From: a virus
Virus record (IMG/VR): IMGVR_UViG_3300032294_002877
Location: 1 to 64,000 of that record
Reading direction: 5' to 3' (one strand)
DNA length: 64,000 nucleotides
Positions 14,741-20,650 of the stretch are shown here, in pieces; the stretch's first letter is position 1, and the number at the start of each line of letters is the position of its first letter. The notes beneath the pieces are model-generated. The model had not been told where the DNA came from. It worked only from the letters and a program-made list of their open reading frames with translations, and made no database searches. The position numbers and the translations under genes were made by a program.

Positions 14741-14997
14741 TGGAATGGCTTAGTTTTTTTGGTTATCGTCGCCCTATCAACGGTCAGAAAGTTTATTACT
14801 TTGGGCCATATATTGGTGTGTGGCAGGGGAGGTATGAGATTCATAGGGATGATCCTGTGAGTGAACATATTCTTATTTGTGAGGAAACTCCGGGGGTTGT
14901 AGATCGTATGGATGCTCCGTGGTGGATGCCATATGAGGGACAACCAAAGCCACAACGACCAGAAACTGACTATCCAAAGGATTACCCACATGGCTAA
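14740..14997 (+). CDS. Small Tyr/Pro-rich protein
   Basis: 85 residues, compact beta pattern in the first 50 residues (GQKVYYFGPYIGVWQGRYEI) and a Pro-rich tail. Coupled to the preceding gene. I recall similar short phage proteins but cannot name a family. Confidence 0.7.
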   Translation: MEWLSFFGYRRPINGQKVYYFGPYIGVWQGRYEIHRDDPVSEHILICEETPGVVDRMDAPWWMPYEGQPKPQRPETDYPKDYPHG

Positions 14998-15202
14998 AAA
15001 CTTCAAAGACTTGCATACCGTTGATGCAAAAGACATGACCCGTGATCAGGCTATGATCTATGTTATTAACTTTTTTAACTCTCGTATGGCAACAATGAGT
15101 AACTCTCACAGAAATAAGGTTAAAGAGGTTATTGGATTGCATGAGATTGGTACTAGCGAACTCGTTAATAAATATCTGGAGTTGGTCCTTGAAAATTCTT
15201 GA
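14990..15202 (+). CDS. Small helical protein
   Basis: 70 residues, start ATG 14990 overlapping the previous gene by 8 bp. Helical throughout (DQAMIYVINFFNSRMATM). No family. Confidence 0.65.
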   Translation: MAKNFKDLHTVDAKDMTRDQAMIYVINFFNSRMATMSNSHRNKVKEVIGLHEIGTSELVNKYLELVLENS

Positions 15203-15323
15203 TACTAGTTGCAAGTGTGGACGCTGTGATGGGTCTATCTTTCGTGTGGACAAGTATGGTATTCCATGGTACTGGTGTTCTAATTGCGAATGGTGGTACC
15301 TAAAAGACTGGGAAGATGTTTGA
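15189..15323 (+). CDS. Small zinc-ribbon protein
   Basis: 44 residues. No ATG is available; TTG 15189 fits, with GGAG 7 nt upstream. CKCGRCDG and CSNC form a four-Cys zinc knuckle separated by an aromatic strand. Overlaps the upstream gene by 14 bp. Confidence 0.55.
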   Translation: MKILDTSCKCGRCDGSIFRVDKYGIPWYWCSNCEWWYLKDWEDV

Positions 15324-15325
15324 AT

Positions 15326-15412
15326 CGTCGTAAGTGATTGGGATATAAAGACTTACGACAAAGCGGCGCCACCCGATTCGCCCTAACTCTTTATGCTGCA
15401 ACAACTTACGAC
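15326..15412 (+). repeat. Double-hairpin cassette, copy 9
   Basis: First dyad has perfect 9-bp arms, GTCGTAAGT with ACTTACGAC: the compensated alternative to CCCTAAGT/ACTTAGGG in copy 7. Linker GCGGCGCCACC; ATTATTTTTC follows. Confidence 0.85.
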
Positions 15413-15438
15413 TAAAATTATTTTTCTAAAGAATCCTC

Positions 15439-15466
15439 TTGACTATCCCGATAATAGATGTATACT
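15439..15466 (+). promoter_or_regulatory. CCGATA-type promoter
   Basis: TTGACT, 16-bp spacer with CCCGATA, TATACT. Confidence 0.8.
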
Positions 15467-15473
15467 TAGGGAG

Positions 15474-15622
15474 CAAGTAGATTAGGGCCGTTGGCAGAAT
15501 GATATCAAAGAAGCCGCGGTTAAATGCAAGGCCGAGTATGGCATAACCCAATCTATTTGTTTTTCCTAATCCTTCGGATTTGGCTGGAGTGGCTGTAGTC
15601 AGCGAGAATAAAGGAACACTTT
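15474..15622 (+). promoter_or_regulatory. Long structured leader of the gene at 15623
   Basis: About 150 nt from the predicted start to the ATG. TAGATTAGGG (15478-15487) pairs with CCCAATCTA (15547-15555) with one bulge, closing a domain with internal GC-rich helices, and TAGTCAGC element B follows. This looks like a riboswitch-sized two-domain leader; ligand or partner unknown. Confidence 0.5.
15563..15608 (+). other. TAGTCAGC element B
   Basis: CCTAATCC-TTC-GGATTTGG stem, GGCTGGAGTGGCT direct repeat, then TAGTCAGCGAG. Ends 15 nt before the ATG at 15623. Confidence 0.7.
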
Positions 15623-16018
15623 ATGCAGTGTAGGTCCATTGCTGTTGGTATGATTGAGGAAACTTATGATACATACAAGCGTGTGTGGTCTATCGATGGT
15701 AGTTTGTTTAGCGAATTAAATAAATTCGATATTCCTGTATGGAATAATATGAATAGCGACACAAAACGTGCTGCTATCGAATATGTTTATCAAAATCGCA
15801 ATACTATCGAACTACACTCTGGAGAAGTTGAGTCTTGGGTACAGGCTACGGCATATTTCATGATTATGAATTTTGCTTCTATTTTGAGCCCTGATGTTGA
15901 GCCTGAGATTGAGGTCTTTTTTGACGATATGGATTTTATGATAGACGAAGATGTTTTGACTGATAGTGATGTTCAAGAGCAGATGGGTATTGGAAAAAAT
16001 TTCACTGATAAGTTTTAA
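15623..16018 (+). CDS. Unknown protein behind a structured leader
   Basis: 131 residues; AAAGGAA precedes the ATG. Mixed helical protein with a very acidic C-terminus (EIEVFFDDMDFMIDED). No family recognised. It is the clearest example of a gene directly behind a TAGTCAGC element. Confidence 0.65.
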   Translation: MQCRSIAVGMIEETYDTYKRVWSIDGSLFSELNKFDIPVWNNMNSDTKRAAIEYVYQNRNTIELHSGEVESWVQATAYFMIMNFASILSPDVEPEIEVFFDDMDFMIDEDVLTDSDVQEQMGIGKNFTDKF

Positions 16019-16023
16019 AGGTC

Positions 16024-16052
16024 TTGACAAGAGTTAGCCGATAATGTATACT
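16024..16052 (+). promoter_or_regulatory. CCGATA-type promoter giving a leaderless message
   Basis: TTGACA, 17-bp spacer with CCGATA near its 3' end, TATACT. The ATG at 16059 is 7 nt beyond the -10. Confidence 0.8.
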
Positions 16053-16058
16053 AGAACC

Positions 16059-16484
16059 ATGAAAGCAAAACAACTACATGGCGAGGTACGATTTCATTTG
16101 AGCAGTGGCGAGCATTATATGCACTGGCAAGTGAAGGTGAAGAAGGGTGGTAAGACTGTGGATGTCTACTATTATGATCCATCTGAATACCAGTTAGAGA
16201 TGAGAGGCTGTAAACTGTGGAATAGGCCGAATAAGGCTAAACAGGTGTTTGAGGCCGGTGTGCATGATGTGAGCGGATGGGTAAGGTGCGAAGAGGTTAT
16301 GCTTCGTAAGGATTTTCATCCTACTCTGCCTATTGACAATCTTGAGAAGTTATTTTATAATCCACTTCGTGATCCTCACTGGCGACGAGAAAGCGACAGC
16401 AACGAATTCATTTGGGATGGTAGCGAGTATGCTACGCTATTAACTAACGGCAAACAAGTTTACATTTTGGAAGAAAGGGTTTAA
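16059..16484 (+). CDS. Unknown phage protein, probably leaderless
   Basis: 141 residues starting MKAKQLHGEVRFHLSSG. I moved the start to ATG 16059 because an upstream in-frame ATG lies inside the -10. The N-terminal half is beta-rich with a VYYYDPSEYQLEMRGC motif; the C-terminus ends TLLTNGKQVYILEERV. The layout resembles a small phage protein family of unknown role. Confidence 0.65.
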   Translation: MKAKQLHGEVRFHLSSGEHYMHWQVKVKKGGKTVDVYYYDPSEYQLEMRGCKLWNRPNKAKQVFEAGVHDVSGWVRCEEVMLRKDFHPTLPIDNLEKLFYNPLRDPHWRRESDSNEFIWDGSEYATLLTNGKQVYILEERV

Positions 16485-16485
16485 T

Positions 16486-16857
16486 ATGATCAAGTTGGAA
16501 CTGAGTGTTCGTGAGGCTATGAATCTGGCGACGAACTGCCACCTCGATATCTATGAGCGGATCGTAAACGCTTTCGAGGTTGCGTTGGGTGTTAACCAGA
16601 ATAAGATGGTGACGATCACCAGAGGTATGACTCTCGACAATCGTATTGGTTGCATCAAGGCCATTCGACTCCATACTGGTTGGGGATTGAAGGAGGCAAA
16701 GGAGTGGACGGATTTTCTGGTGGGTGGCTGGAAGTACGACAAGTGGAATCCTGCTCCTACTGGTAGGACGCAGAGTATCACTCTCAAGACTCCCGAAGCG
16801 GCTGAAAATCTCCTCCGCGATCTTGTTGGTTTGGGTTGCGAAGGCTATCTTTCGTAA
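16486..16857 (+). CDS. Protein with ribosomal bL12 C-terminal-like domain
   Basis: 123 residues. Residues about 52-80 read NRIGCIKAIRLHTGWGLKEA then KEW, and the tail has LKTPEAAENLLRDLVGLG. This reproduces the bL12 C-terminal domain pattern (IKxVRxxTGLGLKEAKxLV...EAExxKxxLEAxGA), which on the ribosome recruits translation factors. The bL12 N-terminal dimerisation domain is replaced by about 45 unrelated residues (LSVREAMNLATNCHLDIYER), and an insert of about 15 residues sits mid-domain. It may bind host translation GTPases or be a fold reused for another task (inference). Confidence 0.7.
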   Translation: MIKLELSVREAMNLATNCHLDIYERIVNAFEVALGVNQNKMVTITRGMTLDNRIGCIKAIRLHTGWGLKEAKEWTDFLVGGWKYDKWNPAPTGRTQSITLKTPEAAENLLRDLVGLGCEGYLS

Positions 16858-16940
16858 CCTAAAGCCTTGCAACTAAAGAACTTAGAGCGAGGCAGCGGGG
16901 CCGTGTTTGCCATAAGTCCTTATGTCACAACAACTTACAG
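16857..16940 (+). repeat. Double-hairpin cassette, copy 10
   Basis: Halves CCTAAAGCCTTGC...ACTTAGAG and CATAAGTCCTTATG...ACTTACAG around GGCAGCGGGGCCGTG. Starts on the preceding stop codon. Confidence 0.75.
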
Positions 16941-16969
16941 CCAATCAAAAAAATATTCATGTATCGACC

Positions 16970-16997
16970 TTGACTTGCCGATACTATATGGTAGAAT
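16970..16997 (+). promoter_or_regulatory. CCGATA-type promoter
   Basis: TTGACT, 16-bp spacer with GCCGATA, TAGAAT. No convincing gene follows before the next promoter. Confidence 0.75.
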
Positions 16998-17056
16998 GAT
17001 AGCATCACACGACAAGACGCTAACTGACCACAACACAAAAAAGTTCAGCCTAGCAC

Positions 17057-17085
17057 TTGACAAGTGATGTTGTCTGATGTATGAT
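17057..17085 (+). promoter_or_regulatory. Promoter without CCGATA
   Basis: TTGACA, 17-bp spacer, TATGAT; upstream of the gene at 17132. Confidence 0.65.
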
Positions 17086-17131
17086 TACTTTACTTGGTTC
17101 GATTACACTTTTGGAAAGGTTAGGTTTGACT

Positions 17132-17389
17132 ATGCGTACTTATGATTTTGCGGTTGCTGTTGCTTCTGATTCGCTGGATACCGAGGTGGTTGAGGATACG
17201 ATCAAGCAGGCTCTTGCTGACGGTCTGCCCGATGGTACGCTTGTGGTCGTGAAGGCCCAGGGTATCAAGGACTATTCCGAGCAGGGTTGGAAGGTTGCTC
17301 GTAACCGTAAGTTTGGCGTGAGTGCCAAGGAAGCGGGCGATGCCCACAAGGCGAAGTTGACGCGAATTGACGAGGCGACACCCGCCTGA
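17132..17389 (+). CDS. Small unknown protein
   Basis: 85 residues; ATG 17132 follows GGAAAGGTTAGG. Alternating helix-strand pattern: TYDFAVAVASDSLDTEVVED, then DGTLVVVKAQGIKDYS and a basic segment KVARNRKFGVSAKEAG. G+C-rich, well-biased codons suggest good expression. No family. Confidence 0.65.
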   Translation: MRTYDFAVAVASDSLDTEVVEDTIKQALADGLPDGTLVVVKAQGIKDYSEQGWKVARNRKFGVSAKEAGDAHKAKLTRIDEATPA

Positions 17390-17429
17390 CAATTCAAACT
17401 GGACTATGCCAGTATAAAGAGATTTTAGG

Positions 17430-17643
17430 CATAGTGCGGCGGGATTCGTCCCGCGTAATGAGAGTTCGTTGCAGACCTAGGTGCAGCCTAGAGAGGGATT
17501 TAACCAATCCTATAAGACGGGTGGTTCCGTCGAAAGTTGTTGCTCTCTAGAGTTTTATTACTAATATAGATGGTACAACAACGCCAGCAAACCGATAGAC
17601 GCTGACGAGCCCCGGCGGTAGCACCGTCCGGGCTATCGGTCTA
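17430..17643 (+). ncRNA. Putative novel structured RNA with pseudoknot
   Basis: No open frame. Visible pairings: GCGGGA-TTCG-TCCCGC (17439-17454); CTAGAGAG (17488-17495) with CTCTCTAG (17543-17550), enclosing hairpins GGATT/AATCC and GACGG/CCGTC; GTTGTTG (17536-17542) with CAACAAC (17576-17582), which crosses the previous helix and so forms a pseudoknot; and ACCGATAG (17591-17598) with CTATCGGT (17633-17640) enclosing a GC-rich arm. It ends directly before tRNA-Arg. I recognise no known family. Confidence 0.6.
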
Positions 17644-17644
17644 T

Positions 17645-17716
17645 GGGGCCATAGTTAAATGGATATAACACGGGATTTCTAATCCTGTATTGTAGGTTCG
17701 ATTCCTACTGGCCCTA
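17645..17716 (+). tRNA. tRNA-Arg(UCU)
   Basis: Acceptor GGGGCCA/TGGCCCT with a G-U first pair; anticodon loop TTTCTAA gives UCU, reading AGA. CCA not encoded. Confidence 0.9.
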
Positions 17717-17723
17717 CTTTTTT

Positions 17724-17797
17724 GGGGGTGTAGATCAATTGGTTAGATCGTTAGCCTGTCACGCTAAAGGTTGCGGGTTCAAGTCCCGTCACCCTCG
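17724..17797 (+). tRNA. tRNA-Asp(GUC)
   Basis: Acceptor GGGGGTG/CACCCTC, anticodon stem TTAGC/GCTAA with loop CTGTCAC. CCA not encoded. Confidence 0.9.
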
Positions 17798-17800
17798 CTA

Positions 17801-17883
17801 GGTGGATTACTCAAGTGGTCAACGAGGGCAGACTGTAAATCTGCTGGCTTTTGCCTTCGGGAGTTCGAATCTCTCATCCACCA
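17801..17883 (+). tRNA. tRNA-Tyr(GUA)
   Basis: Acceptor GGTGGAT/ATCCACC, loop CTGTAAA, long variable arm as expected for bacterial tRNA-Tyr. Separated by three bases from tRNA-Asp. Confidence 0.9.
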
Positions 17884-17884
17884 T

Positions 17885-17965
17885 AAATCCTTACGTGATA
17901 AGCACTTAGGGTAAGGACGCGGGACCGCGTTTGTCGCAAGTCGTTACTGCACAAGCACTTGCATC
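17885..17965 (+). repeat. Double-hairpin cassette, copy 11
   Basis: Begins one base after tRNA-Tyr. Two dyads around GACGCGGGACCGCG, then a TATTTTTTC tract and a promoter. Confidence 0.75.
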
Positions 17966-17992
17966 AAAAATATTTTTTCTACAGTTTTTCTC

Positions 17993-18021
17993 TTGACCAT
18001 ACCGATACCATAAGGTAGAAT
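17993..18021 (+). promoter_or_regulatory. CCGATA-type promoter
   Basis: TTGACC, 17-bp spacer with ACCGATA, TAGAAT. Confidence 0.8.
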
Positions 18022-18043
18022 CGGTAGACACACGGAGAAAGAT

Positions 18044-18748
18044 ATGAAAACTGCTGATGGTAACGATAAGTTGGGTAAGGGTTGCATTGTGGTTTCGCGT
18101 CCGGTTGGCGACACTTGCCCACCCGATTGTGATTATCTTGGTAATGGCTGCTATGCCGAGGCTACCGAGAATCAGTACAAAAATGCCCGTACTGCCGGGT
18201 TTGCTAATGTTGTTACAGAAAAGCATAAGATTCGCTCTATGATTCTTGACGCTAAAAAGCGTGAGAAAAGTATCCGTTGGCATGAGCGTGGCGATTGGTT
18301 TCTCAATGGCGAACTTGACCTAGACTATCTTGCTAATGTAACGTGGGCTTGTGAAAGTATACTTGCCGATGGCGATACTCTACCCGATATGTGGTTTTAT
18401 ACTCATATCTACGATAATCGTCTGGTAAGTCTTAGTAAGTATATGGCAGTATATGCCAGTGTCCATGACGATAAGGATATGGGCGAGGCTATGGCACAAG
18501 GTTTCAAACTGTTCGCGTGGTGCGACAGCGATATGAAGATTGCCCCAAAGCGTCCCAAGCACAAGCCGAAAGCCGAGGCTTGGCGTAAGGCGTTGCCAAA
18601 ACTTGTTGTGTTGAACGGCGAGAAGTTTGTAACGTGTCCAGAGATTCGTCGTGGTCGTGCGGTTATTACTTGTACGGGCACGAAGGATAGTATCGAGTGT
18701 AATATGTGCGTCAAGGGTTTGGCTAACGTGTTATTTCCTGCTCACTAG
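18044..18748 (+). CDS. Cys-rich phage protein resembling the Gp37/Gp68 group
   Basis: 234 residues. An N-terminal cluster GCIVVSRPVGDTCPPDCDYL...GNGCYAE and a C-terminal CTGTKDSIECNMC suggest a metal or Fe-S site. The CPPDC...GCYAE pattern recalls phage Gp37/Gp68 (DUF5131) proteins, a group with radical-SAM-like features, though the C-x3-C spacing here is not identical. A middle domain has DMWFYTHIYDNRLVSLSKYM. Function unknown. Starts an operon with two small genes (18757, 18923). Confidence 0.65.
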   Translation: MKTADGNDKLGKGCIVVSRPVGDTCPPDCDYLGNGCYAEATENQYKNARTAGFANVVTEKHKIRSMILDAKKREKSIRWHERGDWFLNGELDLDYLANVTWACESILADGDTLPDMWFYTHIYDNRLVSLSKYMAVYASVHDDKDMGEAMAQGFKLFAWCDSDMKIAPKRPKHKPKAEAWRKALPKLVVLNGEKFVTCPEIRRGRAVITCTGTKDSIECNMCVKGLANVLFPAH

Positions 18749-18756
18749 GATTTGCT

Positions 18757-18930
18757 ATGAAATATTGGGAAAAAATTGAAGACGATAAAGTTAGAAGTGT
18801 TTGGCGTTGCCCATTATGTACTGATGAAGTAAACATTGAACCTTCTTGGTATCAGTATAATGGTACTCCAATGTGTGTCGATTGTGACGAAGATATGTAC
18901 TATCTAAAAACGGAGACTAATCGTGGCTAA
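18757..18930 (+). CDS. Small zinc-ribbon protein
   Basis: 57 residues, two CxxC knuckles (CPLC at about 19-22 and CVDC at about 40-43), acidic around them. Overlaps the next gene by 8 bp. Confidence 0.7.
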   Translation: MKYWEKIEDDKVRSVWRCPLCTDEVNIEPSWYQYNGTPMCVDCDEDMYYLKTETNRG

Positions 18931-19183
18931 GTATTATATCAAATGCGGATCTTTAGAACTAATCTACAGCACAAGCGAAACTCCGTTTGAGGCGGCGTGT
19001 GCTACGCTATGGGAGTGTAACGATTTTGATATTCTGGACGAAAACTTTTATATTGACGAACGAGGATTCCGAGACTACGCATCTGCACAACCAGATACGG
19101 TGGTTATCCCCCTAAATGAAGTAGCAGACCATGAGGGATGGAGTCTTAGTAGCGATAGCGATGAAGACTGTGAAGGTAAGTAG
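18923..19183 (+). CDS. Small acidic protein with GTG start
   Basis: 86 residues, GTG 18923 preceded by CGGAGA. Starts MAKYYIKCGSLELIYSTSET, a strand-rich N-terminus followed by AACATLWECND, and ends in an acidic Ser/Asp tail. The layout is typical of a small family common in phages (exported no). Function unknown. Confidence 0.7.
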   Translation: MAKYYIKCGSLELIYSTSETPFEAACATLWECNDFDILDENFYIDERGFRDYASAQPDTVVIPLNEVADHEGWSLSSDSDEDCEGK

Positions 19184-19257
19184 TTACGGCGTAAGGACTT
19201 AGGGCAAGGGGGCGCGGCCCGGCTCGATGTAAGTCGTTACGCAGTAAGGATTTAGGA
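19176..19257 (+). repeat. Double-hairpin cassette, copy 12
   Basis: Two dyads around GGGGGCGCGGCCCGG, beginning at the preceding stop codon. Confidence 0.75.
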
Positions 19258-19273
19258 TTTTTTAAAGTTTGGT

Positions 19274-19303
19274 TTGGCGAATAGCCGATAAATGGTGTAG
19301 AAA
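19274..19303 (+). promoter_or_regulatory. CCGATA-type promoter with weak -35
   Basis: TTGGCG, 18-bp spacer with GCCGATA, TAGAAA. Only the CCGATA and -10 parts are well conserved. Confidence 0.5.
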
Positions 19304-19314
19304 GGGATTGACAG

Positions 19315-19662
19315 ATGAAACAAAATGTGGTACAACTACTTGTAGGATTGCTTGGGTTATTCGTTCTAGTGTGGGGCGAAGTCAAGCACTACAGTGAATC
19401 TCATCCAGAGATTCTCTCCAACCTACAAATAGAAGCAAGAAGGGCAGAACCTCTAGAGTATTACAACTATCAGGTCGCATATGATCCTAATAGTGGTAAA
19501 ACTTGGTATTATTACGGGGATGGATATTGGTATGACAAGCCGCCGCAAATACGAAAACGTCAAAATCAAGGTCAAGAAAAGGTGGGAACTGTCCACTGGG
19601 CATCGGGAACACCGCAACACGGTAATGGACAACCGAATCAAGCGACAGCGTACCCGAAATGA
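19315..19662 (+). CDS. Membrane-anchored small protein
   Basis: 115 residues with an N-terminal hydrophobic helix (VVQLLVGLLGLFVLVWGEV), then an aromatic NSGKTWYYYGDGYWYDKPPQ segment. From about residue 72 it overlaps the gene at 19532 in another frame and its own sequence becomes low-information, so the true end or a frameshift is worth checking. Confidence 0.6.
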   Translation: MKQNVVQLLVGLLGLFVLVWGEVKHYSESHPEILSNLQIEARRAEPLEYYNYQVAYDPNSGKTWYYYGDGYWYDKPPQIRKRQNQGQEKVGTVHWASGTPQHGNGQPNQATAYPK

Positions 19663-19699
19663 TATTGACAGGACTTGGCGTAACGACTATGATATGTAG
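19532..19699 (+). CDS. Small basic protein overlapping the previous gene
   Basis: 55 residues, MTSRRKYENVKIKVKKRW, then STGHREHRNTVMDNRIKRQR and TRNDIDR. The STGHRxHR...KRxRTR pattern is one I recognise from small basic phage proteins. A GGGGATGG lies upstream. Overlaps 19315-19662 by 131 bp. Confidence 0.55.
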   Translation: MTSRRKYENVKIKVKKRWELSTGHREHRNTVMDNRIKRQRTRNDIDRTWRNDYDM

Positions 19700-19703
19700 T
19701 CTT

Positions 19704-19776
19704 GCCGATGTAACTCAGTTGGTAGAGTAACGGTTTTGTAAACCGTCTGTCGCCGGATCGTTCCCGGCCATCGGCT
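19704..19776 (+). tRNA. tRNA-Thr(UGU)
   Basis: Acceptor GCCGATG/CATCGGC; loop TTTGTAA gives UGU. The T-loop reads ATCGTTC instead of the near-universal TTCRANN, with A at 54 and T at 58: an exchanged version of the T54-A58 pair. Confidence 0.85.
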
Positions 19777-19777
19777 C

Positions 19778-19848
19778 TCCGGGATGGTGAAACGGTATCA
19801 CAGAGGACTTTGGATCCTTTATTCTACGTTCGAATCGTAGTCCCGGAA
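19778..19848 (+). tRNA. tRNA-Gln(UUG)
   Basis: Acceptor TCCGGGA/TCCCGGA, anticodon stem GAGGA/TCCTT, loop CTTTGGA gives UUG. One base after tRNA-Thr. Confidence 0.9.
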
Positions 19849-19876
19849 TCGGAGGCTGACGTTAGAGTTACGGAGT

Positions 19877-19948
19877 TGGCGAGTAGCACAACGGTAGTGC
19901 AAGCGGCTGTTAACCGCTAGGTTACAGGTTCGAATCCTGTCTCGCCAG
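19877..19948 (+). tRNA. tRNA-Asn(GUU)
   Basis: Acceptor TGGCGAG/CTCGCCA, loop CTGTTAA gives GUU. Confidence 0.9.
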
Positions 19949-19951
19949 TTT

Positions 19952-20036
19952 GGAATCTTGGCAGAGTGGTCTAATGCAGCGGTTTACTAAACCGCCGAAG
20001 AGAAATCTTCCGGGGGTTCGAATCCCTCAGATTCCG
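19952..20036 (+). tRNA. tRNA-Ser with anticodon ACU
   Basis: Acceptor GGAATCT/AGATTCC, a long variable arm typical of Ser, anticodon stem GCGGT/ACCGC with loop TTACTAA, giving ACU for AGU. Bacterial tRNAs for these Ser codons normally carry GCU, so A at position 34 is unusual. Confidence 0.85.
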
Positions 20037-20040
20037 AATT

Positions 20041-20112
20041 GGCCCCATAGTATAATGGCTAGTATACCGGGCTTTCATCCCGGAGATCGGAGTTCGATCC
20101 TCCGTGGGGCTA
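20041..20112 (+). tRNA. tRNA-Glu(UUC)
   Basis: Acceptor GGCCCCA/TGGGGCT, anticodon stem CCGGG/CCCGG, loop CTTTCAT gives UUC. Confidence 0.9.
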
Positions 20113-20127
20113 CTAAAGTTTTGGGTC

Positions 20128-20156
20128 TTGACAGGACGATAAGAGTATGGTATGAT
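20128..20156 (+). promoter_or_regulatory. CCGATA-type promoter (variant ACGATA)
   Basis: TTGACA, 17-bp spacer with GACGATA, TATGAT. Confidence 0.75.
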
Positions 20157-20178
20157 CGAAGCAACCTCAGAGGGAAAC

Positions 20179-20346
20179 ATGAAGAAGATCAAGGTTTACA
20201 ATATCGTATTGGAAAATGGTACACAGCATTTTGGGGATATTATTCTTGAGATGGGTATGGATTTTACTTGGACTGACGTGTTCGATGAGATGGAAAAGAT
20301 TTTAGCCGAAAATGTCGATAGTTATAGTTATGAAGAAATAACTTGA
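20179..20346 (+). CDS. Small acidic protein between tRNAs
   Basis: 55 residues starting MKKIKVYNIVLENGTQHFGD; ATG 20179 follows AGAGGGAAAC. C-terminal half helical and acidic. No family. Lies between tRNA-Glu and tRNA-Lys. Confidence 0.65.
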   Translation: MKKIKVYNIVLENGTQHFGDIILEMGMDFTWTDVFDEMEKILAENVDSYSYEEIT

Positions 20347-20353
20347 CACTGTT

Positions 20354-20426
20354 GGGTTTCTAACTCAATTGGTAGAGTAGCGGCCTTTTAAGCCGTAGGT
20401 TCTGGGTTCGAGTCCCAGGGAACCCA
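20354..20426 (+). tRNA. tRNA-Lys(UUU)
   Basis: Acceptor GGGTTTC/GGAACCC, anticodon stem GCGGC/GCCGT, loop CTTTTAA gives UUU. Confidence 0.9.
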
Positions 20427-20427
20427 C

Positions 20428-20456
20428 TTGACAGTTTAGCCAGTTTGGTGTATGAT
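20428..20456 (+). promoter_or_regulatory. Promoter
   Basis: TTGACA directly after the tRNA-Lys discriminator base, 17-bp spacer with AGCCAG in the usual motif place, TATGAT. Confidence 0.7.
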
Positions 20457-20477
20457 TGGGGAAAAGGAGAAAGTATT

Positions 20478-20639
20478 ATGGGTGAATACGAATACGATTA
20501 TGATCGTTTGGTTGATGACGCTGATGATCTGATGGAAGATGAGGATTACGGCGATGAGTCGTATGATTGCGACTATGTAAATGAACGCGAGTTTGATTGC
20601 TATTATCATACATTGACAGACGAATTGGCTGACGAATAA
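20478..20639 (+). CDS. Extremely acidic small protein
   Basis: 53 residues, about half Asp/Glu, with Tyr spaced through it (MGEYEYDYDRLVDDADDLME). ATG 20478 follows AAAGGAGAAAG. Same composition class as 8708 and 11865. Confidence 0.65.
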   Translation: MGEYEYDYDRLVDDADDLMEDEDYGDESYDCDYVNEREFDCYYHTLTDELADE

Positions 20640-20650
20640 ACTTTCTCCTC

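Noticed and set aside
16996-17067. 23-codon frame MIASHDKTLTDH...
   Set aside because: Its ATG lies inside the -10 box, so the promoter at 16970 could not transcribe it from the start.
17598-17612. CTGACGAG next to a GC-rich stem, as in a hammerhead ribozyme core
   Set aside because: No GAAA follows the stem, and the permuted arrangement using the upstream GAAA lacks a NUH cleavage site and a matching stem II.
17430-17643. RNase P RNA, 6S RNA or GOLLD RNA
   Set aside because: The conserved RNase P core sequences are missing, the shape is not the single long 6S hairpin, and the length is far below GOLLD.
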